Position numbers and translations under genes: made by a program. Shown piece after piece: positions 1 through 7,474 of a stretch of DNA of 64,000 nucleotides. The stretch is from Kitasatospora sp. NA04385. Lineage in GTDB: Bacteria; Actinomycetota; Actinomycetes; Streptomycetales; Streptomycetaceae. The stretch lies in NCBI RefSeq assembly GCF_013364235.1, contig NZ_CP054919.1, positions 5,426,267-5,490,266 of the forward strand, read 5' to 3'. Each line of letters opens with the position of its first letter. The first letter of the stretch is position 1. The notes beneath the pieces were generated by a model, which saw only the letters and a list, made by a program, of their open reading frames with translations, was not told the DNA's origin and did no database searches.

Positions 1-312
1 CGGACCAACGCCGAAGTGCCAGGGCACGAACTGCGCACGCGCTGGCAACTCGCACCCGGTGCGCTGGCCGACGCCGAACGTGACCTCGACCGGGGCCTGC
101 TCACCGCGCGCGGCCTCGACCGCGTCCTGCGGGTCGCCTGGACGGTGGCCGACCTCGCCGGCCGGGACCGCCCCCACCGGTCCGACCTCCAGAGCGCGCT
201 CACCCTCCGCACCGGCGTCCAGCGTGCCGCCCGCCCCACGGACCGCCGGAACGACCCGCTCTACCCGTACGACGAAACCGACGCCGGCACCGGCCCGGAC
301 GGCGGATTCTGA
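1..312 (+). CDS. YifB/ComM-type Mg-chelatase-like AAA+ ATPase, C-terminal end only
   Basis: The frame is open from base 1 to a TGA at 310-312, so the 5' part of the gene lies outside the window. The visible 103 codons match the C-terminal helical domain of the YifB/ComM family: an Arg-rich start (LRTRW), then LTARGLDRVLRVAWTVADL and a terminal SDLQSALTLR helix. These ATPases act on DNA; ComM is a branch-migration helicase during natural transformation. In streptomycetes yifB sits directly before dprA, as it does here with a 130-bp gap, and both link to DNA uptake or recombination. The family assignment is good; the function in this organism is inferred. Confidence 0.8.
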   Translation, partial: RTNAEVPGHELRTRWQLAPGALADAERDLDRGLLTARGLDRVLRVAWTVADLAGRDRPHRSDLQSALTLRTGVQRAARPTDRRNDPLYPYDETDAGTGPDGGF

Positions 313-442
313 CCCAGCCTCACCTGCCGCACCACCAGGAACCGCACAGGACCGGGCCGTTCCACGGACGAGCCCTCTCCACTCGCATCACCTGCATCAC
401 CACCTGCGCCGCAGGAACGAGCGGAAGCACGAAGGAGCACCG

Positions 443-2056
443 ATGACCGCACACCTCGCACCCCGCGCACACGCGGACCTCCCCGTCGGCCCACCGGCCG
501 CGCCGATCGCCGACCGGCCCGCACCGCACGACGCCACCCGCAGGCTCGGCCTCGTCCGGCCCGGAGGCGCCGGAGCCGGGCCGACCCGGGCCGAGCCGTC
601 CGACGGCCCCTGCCCGCCGCATCCGCCCGACGCCCCTGTGGCGTGCGACGGCGGCGAACGGCTCCGACGCCCGATGCGCGGCGCCGGACCGCCCGCCGTG
701 CACCGCTCGCGCCACGGGCCGACGGAACCCGCCCGGGCCGTGCCGTGGACGGAGGGCCCGAACACGGCGGGCCCGCCACCCGAGGGCCGGCCCGACCAGG
801 CGCACCACACGGCCGGGGCCGCGACAGCCGACCGGCCCCTCCGCACCGGGACGGCGTGGGGCGAACGCCGCGTCATCCGCCCCACGGCGTGGGCCGCGCC
901 CACAGCCCCGCCCGACCCGCCCGAGCCCGAGCGGATCTCCCGGGCCGCGCTCACCAGACTGATCGAACCGGGCGACGCCGCGATCGGCCGGGCGGTCCAA
1001 CGGCTCGGCGCGGTCCGCCTGGTGCAGGGCTTCTACGAAGGGGCGCCCGCCAGTCGGCTCGGGCTCGGCGCCGACCGGATCGCCGCCTACCAGGAGAGAC
1101 TGCGAAAGTTCAACCCGGCCACCGACCTGGAACGGATCGCCAGACTCGGCGGGAAGTTCATCATTCCGGGCGACAGCGAGTGGCCCTCCCAGCTCGACGA
1201 CCTCGGCGACGGCCGCCCGGTCGGGCTGTGGGTCCGCGGCCTCCCGTCACAGCGGCTGCCGTCGCTGCGCCTGCTCGCCCTGCGTTCGGTCGCCGTCGTC
1301 GGATCGCGGGCCTGCACCGCGTACGGGCGGCACATCGCCGGCCAGCTCGGGTCCGAACTGGCCGAGCGCGGCTGGGTGGTGGTGTCCGGAGCGGCCCACG
1401 GGGTGGACACCGCCGCGCACCTCGGGGCGCTGGCGGTCAACGGGATGACGATCGCGGTGCTCGCCAGCGGCGTCGACATCTGCTACCCGCGCGGGAACGA
1501 GGCGCTGATCGAGAGGATCGGACGGGACGGGCTGCTGGTGAGCGAGCTGGCGCTCGGGATGAACCCCACCAGGTTCAGGTTCGTGCTGCGGAACCGGGTG
1601 ATAGCCGCGCTCACCCGCGGCACGGTGGTGGTCGAGGCCGCATCGCGCAGCGGCGCGCTCAGCACCGCGCGGCGGGCGCGGGACCTCAACCGGCACACCA
1701 TGGGCATCCCCGGCCCGATCACCTCCGAACTCTCGGCGGGCGTACACACGTTGATCAGGTCCGGCGCGGCGACCATGGTCACCAGCGGTGCAGAGGTGGG
1801 CGAGCTGATCGGTTCCATCGGGGCCGACCTGGCACCGGAGCGGGCCGGCCCGCTCCTGCCGAGGGACGCGCTGGAGCCACCGGTGGCCCGGGTCCTGGAG
1901 GCGGTGCCCGCCAGCGCGGACGGCGCGCCGGTCCAGCGCCTCGCCCACTACGCGGCGCTCTCCGAGACCGCGACGGTCCAGCACCTCCACGAGCTGAGTT
2001 CGCTCGGCTTCGTCGAACGGCACGGAGCGCACTGGAGGTTGGTGCGCCGCAAGTGA
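443..2056 (+). CDS. dprA: DNA-processing protein DprA (Smf) with a long N-terminal extension
   Basis: DprA loads RecA onto incoming single-stranded DNA in transformable bacteria; its role in streptomycetes is unclear. I chose the ATG at 443 because GAAGGAG lies 5 bp upstream; this gives 537 aa. The first ~160 residues are a Pro/Arg/Ala-rich low-complexity segment that typical ~370-400-aa relatives lack. The conserved part starts at ISRAALTRL (~163), followed by the Rossmann-like core VAVVGSRACTAYGRH (~282), VSGAAHGVDTAAH, GVDICYP (~343), RNRVIAALTRGTVVVEA (~383) and a C-terminal winged-helix segment. Family identity is clear. The extension is open in frame, but part of it may be mis-started coding. 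Confidence 0.93.
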   Translation: MTAHLAPRAHADLPVGPPAAPIADRPAPHDATRRLGLVRPGGAGAGPTRAEPSDGPCPPHPPDAPVACDGGERLRRPMRGAGPPAVHRSRHGPTEPARAVPWTEGPNTAGPPPEGRPDQAHHTAGAATADRPLRTGTAWGERRVIRPTAWAAPTAPPDPPEPERISRAALTRLIEPGDAAIGRAVQRLGAVRLVQGFYEGAPASRLGLGADRIAAYQERLRKFNPATDLERIARLGGKFIIPGDSEWPSQLDDLGDGRPVGLWVRGLPSQRLPSLRLLALRSVAVVGSRACTAYGRHIAGQLGSELAERGWVVVSGAAHGVDTAAHLGALAVNGMTIAVLASGVDICYPRGNEALIERIGRDGLLVSELALGMNPTRFRFVLRNRVIAALTRGTVVVEAASRSGALSTARRARDLNRHTMGIPGPITSELSAGVHTLIRSGAATMVTSGAEVGELIGSIGADLAPERAGPLLPRDALEPPVARVLEAVPASADGAPVQRLAHYAALSETATVQHLHELSSLGFVERHGAHWRLVRRK

Positions 2057-2421
2057 TCGCATTCGGGCAGAGCCGGACAGAGTAGTGGGTTCCGAGCGGG
2101 TCAAGTAGTCAACGGGAGGTGATGCGGGGCGAGTTGAGGGACGATGGCGGTTCGGTCGGTTCGGCCGGGGCGCCGGGCAGGGCGCCCGGGCCGCGATACG
2201 TCCGGAGTGGCGCGGGTCCGCGCTGGTCGGTGGGCCCGCCGGGCGGGAGCCACCGGGCCGGGCCCGGCGGCCCGACCGCGACGCGCCGACGCCGCCCTTT
2301 GCTGCCACCGATTTGGGCGACGCCCGAGTGGCGGTAGCGCTGCGCAGCGACTCGGTCACGCTACGCTCGCTCATGGCGTCCCTATCAGCACATGACTCGG
2401 CAGAACGGCGCAGACCAACGC
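2057..2421. other. dprA-whiG intergenic region
   Basis: 365 bp with no convincing gene. A GGGAGGTGATG sequence at about 2114 looks like a ribosome site with an overlapping start, but the spacing is too short and the following 70-codon frame is only Gly/Pro/Arg-rich. A small inverted repeat (agcgctgcgcagcg-like) lies around 2335-2350. It presumably carries the whiG promoter, which I cannot place with confidence. Confidence 0.4.
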
Positions 2422-4296
2422 ATGCCCACTCACATTCCCGGACACAGGGTGACCGGTGACGGTCGGTCCCCGGACGGGACGGGGGCCGAGACCCACAACG
2501 CCGCGGAACTGCGGGCCAGATCCAAGGGCGTCGTGGGAATGACGCGACCGGGCGGCTCCCCGGCCGCGCCCCCACAACCCCCGTTCCGTCCCGCCCCCAA
2601 CTCACCCCTCCCGCGCCCACCGGCCCCCTCGGGGGCCGCCCCCCGGCCGACCCCGGCACACCCGCCGGCGGACCGCACCGGCCAGGTGCTGCCCGGTGCG
2701 GTGGCAAAGCCCCGGCCGCGTACCGACGAAGACACCGCTACCGGCGCCGCTGCGGGTGCGGGCGCAGGCGCAGCTACGAGCACGGATGTCGGGCCCGGCA
2801 GGTCGGCCGGTACCGGGCGCCGGGTCGGTGCCGACCGGGCTGGTGGCGATCACGGTGCCGACGGACGGGGCGTCGAAGAGCGAGGTACCGACGGGCAGGG
2901 CATCGACGGGCGCTGGCTCGGTTCGGGAACGGCCGGAACCGCTGCCGGGCCAGTGCCGGGGCCCAGCACAGGGGCTGGCCCTGTACCCGGGCCGCAGGGT
3001 TCGACCCCGTCCGTCGGCGGGCGGCCGGTGCGCGGCCAGGCCAAGCGGGGTGCCCGGTCGAAGGCGAAGGACCCGTCCGCGCGCAGCACCCAGGTCCGCA
3101 GGCAGGCGGGCGGACCGCTGCCCGCCCGCACACCGGAGCCGCCGGCCCCGGGCGCGAGCACGGGTACCAGCGGCAGTCCGGACACCCGACGGAACGCACT
3201 GCCGTCGGTGCCGCCGCCGGTGCCCGCGCCCGGAGCCGTACCGGGAGCGGTGCCCGGGTCCACACCCGGGGCTGTTCCCGGGTCGGGGAGTGGGCAGCCG
3301 GTGGAGTCGGCCGCGCCGTCGACCGTGCCGCGCCCCGGTTCGGGTTCGCCCGCGAACCCGGTCGGGAAGGCGCCCGCGAGCCCGGCCGACCACAGTGGCG
3401 CGGGCGCGGGCGCGGGGACGGGCGCGCGCGCCGGTGCGACGGTGCCCGCGCCGGCTTCCGCGCCCCGGGCGGGCGTCATCGCGGAGAGCGAGGGCAAGAG
3501 CGAGGCCAAGGGCGGCGAGCGCGCGAAGGGTGCCGACCAGTCGGCGCTGCAAGCGCTGTGGCGCTCGTACAAGGAGACCGGGGACCACGGGCTCCGGGAC
3601 CAGTTGATCCTGCACTACTCGCCGCTGGTGAAGTACGTGGCGGGTCGGGTCGGGGTCGGGCTGCCCGCCAACGTGGAGCAGGCGGACTTCGTCTCCTCCG
3701 GGGTCTTCGGGCTGATCGACGCCATCGAGAAGTTCGACATCGACCGGGCGATCAAGTTCGAGACCTACGCGATCAGTCGGATCCGCGGCGCGATCATCGA
3801 CGAGCTGCGGGCGCTGGACTGGATCCCCCGGTCGGTCCGGCAGAAGGCCAAGGCGGTCGAGCGGGCCTACGCCACCTTGGAGGCCCGGCTGCGGCGCACT
3901 CCGCACGACCCCGAGGTCGCGGCGGAGATGAAGATCTCACTGGACGAACTGCACACCATTTTCAGCCAGTTGTCGCTGGCCAACGTGGTGGCGCTGGACG
4001 AGCTGCTGCACTCGGCGGGTGAGGGCGGAGACCGGCTCACCCTGATGGAGACGCTGCCGGACAGCGGTGCGGACAACCCAGTCGAGATCGCCGAGGACCG
4101 CGAACTGCGGCGACTGCTCGCCTCGGCGGTCAACACGCTGCCCGAGCGCGAGAAGACAGTGGTGACGCTCTACTACTACGAGGGCCTGACCCTGGCGGAG
4201 ATCGGCCAGGTGCTCGGGGTGACGGAGAGCCGGGTCAGCCAGATCCACACCAAGTCGGTGCTGCAACTGCGGGCGAAGATGTCCGACGCCCGGTGA
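2422..4296 (+). CDS. whiG: RNA polymerase sigma factor WhiG (FliA-type) with a giant disordered N-terminal region
   Basis: WhiG starts early aerial-hyphae sporulation transcription in streptomycetes. The last ~250 residues (from QALWRSYKETGDHGLRDQL at ~373) are textbook WhiG: region 2 (NVEQADFVSSGVFGLIDAI, KFETYAISRIRGAIIDELR, LDWIPRSVRQKAKAVERAY) and region 4 (LTLAEIGQVLGVTESRVSQ). Before this lie ~370 residues rich in Pro, Gly, Ala, Thr and Ser. I prefer ATG 2422 because MPTHIPGHR resembles the start I recall for S. coelicolor WhiG (MPQHTSG). Alternatives are ATG 2392 and GTG 3442; the latter would give a normal ~284-aa protein. None has a good ribosome site. The extension has weaker third-position GC than its neighbours. 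Confidence 0.92.
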   Translation: MPTHIPGHRVTGDGRSPDGTGAETHNAAELRARSKGVVGMTRPGGSPAAPPQPPFRPAPNSPLPRPPAPSGAAPRPTPAHPPADRTGQVLPGAVAKPRPRTDEDTATGAAAGAGAGAATSTDVGPGRSAGTGRRVGADRAGGDHGADGRGVEERGTDGQGIDGRWLGSGTAGTAAGPVPGPSTGAGPVPGPQGSTPSVGGRPVRGQAKRGARSKAKDPSARSTQVRRQAGGPLPARTPEPPAPGASTGTSGSPDTRRNALPSVPPPVPAPGAVPGAVPGSTPGAVPGSGSGQPVESAAPSTVPRPGSGSPANPVGKAPASPADHSGAGAGAGTGARAGATVPAPASAPRAGVIAESEGKSEAKGGERAKGADQSALQALWRSYKETGDHGLRDQLILHYSPLVKYVAGRVGVGLPANVEQADFVSSGVFGLIDAIEKFDIDRAIKFETYAISRIRGAIIDELRALDWIPRSVRQKAKAVERAYATLEARLRRTPHDPEVAAEMKISLDELHTIFSQLSLANVVALDELLHSAGEGGDRLTLMETLPDSGADNPVEIAEDRELRRLLASAVNTLPEREKTVVTLYYYEGLTLAEIGQVLGVTESRVSQIHTKSVLQLRAKMSDAR

Positions 4297-4308
4297 GCGC
4301 TCGGTGAG

Positions 4309-4330
4309 CGTCCGGTGATCACCGGACGCG
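4309..4330 (+). terminator. Palindromic hairpin after whiG
   Basis: A self-complementary 22-bp sequence (gcgtccggtg followed by its complement around a TGATCA centre) begins 12 bp after the whiG stop. There is no T-run, as is common for terminators in this group. It may end whiG transcription before the TetR gene. Confidence 0.5.
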
Positions 4331-4427
4331 CGTCCGGCAGGCCGTTGGCGCGGTGCGGTGTGGCACGTAGTGGCCGTGGGAGTGCGATGTCGTGCCCACC
4401 GGTCGTCGGCGTCCGTAGAGTTGGGAC

Positions 4428-5201
4428 GTGCCGAAAATCCGGGCGGCCACGGTGGCCGAGCATCGACAGTTGCAGCAGGCAGCGCTGCTGGACGCCGCAC
4501 GCGTCCTGTTGGCGGAGGGCGGACGGGAGGCGCTGAGCTTCGGCGCGCTCGCGGCGCGCACCGGCCTGGCCAGGTCCTCGGTGTACGAATACTTCCGTTC
4601 CAAGTCCGCACTGGTGGAAGCGCTCTGCACGGTCGACCTCCCGCTCTGGGCCGCCGAGATCGAGGCCGGCATGGCGGCCCGCGACAGTGCGGTCGAGCGG
4701 ATCGAGGCGTACGTCCGCGGTCAGGTCTCGCTGGCCACCGACCCGGTCCACCGCGCGGTGGTGGCCGTCGCCGAGCACGAGCTCGACGATGCGGCGCGGG
4801 CCAGGATCAGGGCGGCCCACGCCGGGCTGACCGCGATGGTGGTCCGCACCCTGGAGGATCTCGGCCATGACCGGCCCGGCGTCGCGGCCTCGCTGCTCCA
4901 GGGCGTGGTGGAGGCGGCGGTCCGCCAGGCCGAGCGGATCTGCGGGAGGGACGGCGCCCCCGGTGCCGGGCCCGCGGCGGTCGAGGAGATCGCCGACACC
5001 GCGGTGCGCTTCGCCCTCGACGGCCTGCGCCCGGCAGCCGACCCGACGACCGACCCGGCAGTCGACCCGACGACCGACCCGGCAGTCGACCCGACGACCG
5101 ACCCGGCAGTCGACCCGACGACCGGCACGCCAGTCCCTACCGCGACCGGCACGCCAGTCCCTACCGCGACCGGCGCGGCAGTCGGTCCGGACGAGGGCTG
5201 A
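4428..5201 (+). CDS. TetR-family transcriptional regulator with a repeat tail
   Basis: A 257-aa protein with an N-terminal TetR helix-turn-helix: LLDAARVLLAEGGREALSF then ALAARTGLARSSVYEYF and KSALVEAL (residues ~19-66). The rest is a helical ligand-binding domain to ~200. The last ~55 residues are a repeat tail (ADPTTDPAV units, then GTPVPTAT units) encoded by perfect 24-bp DNA repeats. The start is GTG 4428; a -10-like TAGAGT lies about 9 bp before it, suggesting a leaderless or near-leaderless mRNA. A TetR gene sits between whiG and the M23 gene in related genomes. The ligand and targets are unknown. Confidence 0.88.
   Translation: MPKIRAATVAEHRQLQQAALLDAARVLLAEGGREALSFGALAARTGLARSSVYEYFRSKSALVEALCTVDLPLWAAEIEAGMAARDSAVERIEAYVRGQVSLATDPVHRAVVAVAEHELDDAARARIRAAHAGLTAMVVRTLEDLGHDRPGVAASLLQGVVEAAVRQAERICGRDGAPGAGPAAVEEIADTAVRFALDGLRPAADPTTDPAVDPTTDPAVDPTTDPAVDPTTGTPVPTATGTPVPTATGAAVGPDEG
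5033..5125 (+). repeat. 24-bp in-frame tandem repeat (about 3.9 copies)
   Basis: Unit ggcagtcgacccgacgaccg plus accc, repeated from 5033 with steps of 24 bp (5033, 5057, 5081, 5105); the first copy differs by one base (agccg for agtcg) and the last is partial. It encodes A(V)DPTTDP units at the C-terminus of the TetR protein. The length being a multiple of 3 keeps the frame. Confidence 0.9.
5121..5168 (+). repeat. Second 24-bp in-frame tandem repeat (2 copies)
   Basis: Two identical 24-bp units (5121-5144 and 5145-5168) beginning accggcacgccagtccctac and encoding TGTPVPTA. They follow directly on the first repeat array, with a third partial unit after 5168. Confidence 0.88.
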
Positions 5202-5208
5202 CCTCGTG

Positions 5209-5916
5209 TCAGGGCGGGGTGAGTGGTAGCAGTCGGGCCCGGCCGGAGCCGAGCAGGGCGAGCGGGTCGAGGTAGCGGTCACCCCGGACCAGCCCCCAGT
5301 GCAGGCAGTCGACCGGGCAGTGGCCGGAGCCGGCGGTCACCACCCCGATCGGGTCGCCCGCCGCGACGGCGGTGCCGACCGGCGCGGAGGCCGCCACCGG
5401 CAGGTAGGTGGTCCGCAGCGGGGGAGCACCCGACCCGGGGTGGGTCACCACGACCACCGGGCGCCCGGCCACCTGCCCGGCGAAGGTCACCGTGCCCGGC
5501 GCAGCCGCCCGCACCACCGTGCCCGGTGCGGCCGCCAGGTCCACCCCCCGGTGCCCGGCCGCCCAGCGGGCCGGGGGCGGCTCGAACCGCCGCAGCAGCC
5601 CCGACCGGTCACCCACCGGCCACGCCCGCCCCGGCCCCGCCGGTCCCAGGGTCCCCACCGCCCCCGCCACCTCCGCCGCGGCGGAGCGCACCCGGCCCGC
5701 CCCCGCACCCGGAGCGAACCCGCCGAGCGCGACCAGCACCACCCCCTGCACCAGCAACAGCGCCAACGCCCGCCCCGCCGCTGCCCGTCCTGCCACCCGC
5801 CGCCATGCCCGCACTCGCACCCGCACCCGCCGCACCCCGACCAAGACCGACTCCCAACCCGAGCACCCGAACCGACACGTCCGACCCACACCCCCGCCGA
5901 CCCCCGCCCCCCGCAC
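5209..5916 (-). CDS. M23-type (LytM-like) peptidase-domain protein, secreted or membrane-anchored
   Basis: A 235-aa protein starting with GTG. Residues ~1-45 are basic and are followed by one hydrophobic helix (ALALLLVQGVVLVALGG), which suggests a signal or anchor. The C-terminal half is an M23 beta-barrel: RFEPPPARWAAGHRGVDLA gives the first zinc ligands (H and D), then PGTVVRAAAPGTVTFAG, and a CLHWG(L) motif near the end. Canonical M23 enzymes have HxH at that motif; here the first position is Cys, so the metal site may be incomplete. Such proteins cleave or bind peptidoglycan cross-links. The gene points away from rpsB, with a 526-bp region between them, and lies convergent with the TetR gene, only 7 bp apart. 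Confidence 0.8.
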   Translation of the reverse strand: MRGAGVGGGVGRTCRFGCSGWESVLVGVRRVRVRVRAWRRVAGRAAAGRALALLLVQGVVLVALGGFAPGAGAGRVRSAAAEVAGAVGTLGPAGPGRAWPVGDRSGLLRRFEPPPARWAAGHRGVDLAAAPGTVVRAAAPGTVTFAGQVAGRPVVVVTHPGSGAPPLRTTYLPVAASAPVGTAVAAGDPIGVVTAGSGHCPVDCLHWGLVRGDRYLDPLALLGSGRARLLPLTPP

Positions 5917-6442
5917 GTACAGACCCCGTACGTACAGACCCCCGTCCGCACCCGCCGAAAACGGCCGAAAGCGTTCGCCGGGGCCGACCGTCAGGGTGGG
6001 GCCCGCGGCGGCCGTTGCGCGTGTCGGTTCCGGGAGCTGTGGACAGACCGGTGGCTGTGGACAACCGCCGTCCCCCGCAGGGGTGAACGGCGGGGGGCGG
6101 ACCGTCCGGAGCGGCGTTGAACAGGGTGACGGGGCCGCCGGGAGTCGCCCGCCGCTCGGGGCTTCCCGTACACTTCACACGCGACCCGGTCTGCCGGGTC
6201 GACTTCGCACGCCCCGCCACCGGCGGTCCGCCCCCTCGGGGAGCGGTCGTCACGGTGCGAGTGCCGCTCGGTCCGCCGAGCCTGCCGAGGCCGCAAGCCT
6301 CGCGCAGGCCGAGCGGCTTGGCACGTCGGGGCGTCAGGCGTGACGGTCGCCCGACCGGCACGGACAAAACCGAGTACCCCGGCACCCCACAGGCTGCAAC
6401 CCGCCGAACGGCGCGCCGGGCAACACACGAGGAGCACGGCAC
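5917..6442. other. Intergenic region with rpsB promoter and leader
   Basis: 526 bp between the divergent M23-like gene and rpsB. It contains a -10-like TACACT near 6169-6174, a small hairpin (gacccgg/ccgggtc, about 6183-6200) just after it, and a larger nested stem-loop at 6261-6324 (listed separately). The first part, next to the M23-like gene, holds short direct repeats (cgtacagacccc twice, near 5917-5942). No gene is evident. Confidence 0.5.
6261..6324 (+). promoter_or_regulatory. Nested stem-loop in the rpsB leader, possible S2 autoregulatory RNA
   Basis: Outer helix gtgcc+gctcgg (6261-6271) pairs with ccgagc+ggcac (6309-6324, 5-nt bulge). Inner helix cctgccgagg (6281-6290) pairs with cctcg-c-gcagg (6298-6308) around the 7-nt loop ccgcaag. 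It lies about 120 nt upstream of rpsB. Ribosomal-protein S2 operons in other bacteria are controlled by leader RNAs. That this one does so is inference. Confidence 0.4.
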
Positions 6443-7342
6443 ATGGCCGTCGTCACGATGCGGGAGCTGCTGGAGAGCGGCGTCCACTTCGGTCACCAGA
6501 CCCGTCGTTGGAACCCGAAGATGAAGCGCTTCATCTTCACGGAGCGCAACGGCATCTACATCATCGACCTCCTGCAGTCGCTGAACTACATCGACCGCGC
6601 CTTCGAGTTCGTCAAGGAGACCGTTGCCCACGGCGGCAGCGTCCTCTTCGTCGGCACCAAGAAGCAGGCCCAGGAGGCCATCGCCGAGCAGGCGACCCGC
6701 GTGGGCATGCCGTACGTCAACCAGCGCTGGCTGGGCGGCATGCTGACCAACTTCTCGACCGTCTACAAGCGCCTGCAGCGCCTCAAGGAGCTCGGCGAGA
6801 TCGACTTCACGGACGTGGCCGGTTCCGGCCTCACCAAGAAGGAGCTCCTGGTCCTCCAGCGCGAGTACGACAAGCTGGAGAAGACCCTCGGCGGTATCCG
6901 CGACATGCAGCGCGTGCCCAGCGCCGTCTGGATCGTGGACACCAAGAAGGAGCACATCGCGGTCGGCGAGGCCCGGAAGCTCAACATCCCGGTCGTCGCC
7001 ATCCTCGACACCAACTGCGACCCGGACGAGGTCGACTACAAGATCCCGGGCAACGACGACGCCATCCGCTCCGTCACCCTGCTGACCCGCGTGATCGCCG
7101 ACGCCGTCGCCGAGGGCCTGAAGTCCCGCGCCGGTGTCGCCAAGGGCGACGCCAAGGCCGAGCCGGGCGCCGACCAGCCGCTGGCCGCCTGGGAGAAGGA
7201 GATCCTCGAGGGCGAGAAGGCCGCCGAGGCCCCCGCCGCCGAGGCCGCTGCCGAGGCCCCTGCTGCTGAGGCCCCCGCCGCCGAGGCCGAGCAGGCCGAG
7301 GCCGCTGCCGAGGCTCCGGCCGCCGAGGCCGAGCAGGCCTGA
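6443..7342 (+). CDS. rpsB: 30S ribosomal protein uS2
   Basis: A 299-aa S2 protein, a structural part of the small ribosomal subunit needed to bring in S1-like proteins. It starts MAVVTMRELLESGVHFGHQ and contains TRRWNPKMKRFIFTERNGIY, VLFVGTKKQAQE and PVVAILDTNCDPDEVDY. ATG 6443 has GAGGAG about 9 bp upstream. The last ~60 residues (from about 240) are an Ala/Glu/Pro-rich acidic tail made of EAPAAEA repeats, as in other actinobacteria. It heads the rpsB-tsf pair. The strong hairpins after it should lower read-through into tsf or protect the 3' end. Confidence 0.98.
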   Translation: MAVVTMRELLESGVHFGHQTRRWNPKMKRFIFTERNGIYIIDLLQSLNYIDRAFEFVKETVAHGGSVLFVGTKKQAQEAIAEQATRVGMPYVNQRWLGGMLTNFSTVYKRLQRLKELGEIDFTDVAGSGLTKKELLVLQREYDKLEKTLGGIRDMQRVPSAVWIVDTKKEHIAVGEARKLNIPVVAILDTNCDPDEVDYKIPGNDDAIRSVTLLTRVIADAVAEGLKSRAGVAKGDAKAEPGADQPLAAWEKEILEGEKAAEAPAAEAAAEAPAAEAPAAEAEQAEAAAEAPAAEAEQA

Positions 7343-7356
7343 CGCACCACCAGGGT

Positions 7357-7394
7357 GAGGGGCACCGGCCGGGCTGAGCCGGTGGGTGCCCCTC
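7357..7394 (+). terminator. Hairpin 1 in the rpsB-tsf gap
   Basis: gaggggcacc(ggc) pairs with (gcc)ggtgcccctc around a short loop, with a small bulge. No T-run follows directly. Probably an attenuator or mRNA-stabilising stem. Confidence 0.6.
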
Positions 7395-7400
7395 TCTCCC

Positions 7401-7432
7401 GTGCCGGGGGTCCGCACCCCGGACCCCGGCAC
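7401..7432 (+). terminator. Hairpin 2 in the rpsB-tsf gap
   Basis: gtgccgggggtccg pairs with cggaccccggcac (one bulged G) around a ~5-nt loop and is followed by TTTCCC. It is a strong terminator-like stem 40 bp before tsf. Confidence 0.65.
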
Positions 7433-7474
7433 TTTCCCACGCAGACACGCGAGACGTGAGAAGAGATCACAACC

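Noticed and set aside
2119..2337. 72-codon ORF with GGGAGGTGATG at its start
   Set aside because: The ribosome site is too close to the start and the protein is Gly/Pro/Arg-rich without likeness to a known family.
5033..5168. Regularly spaced repeats that could suggest a CRISPR array
   Set aside because: The repeats are directly tandem, with no unique spacers, and are in frame inside the TetR gene.
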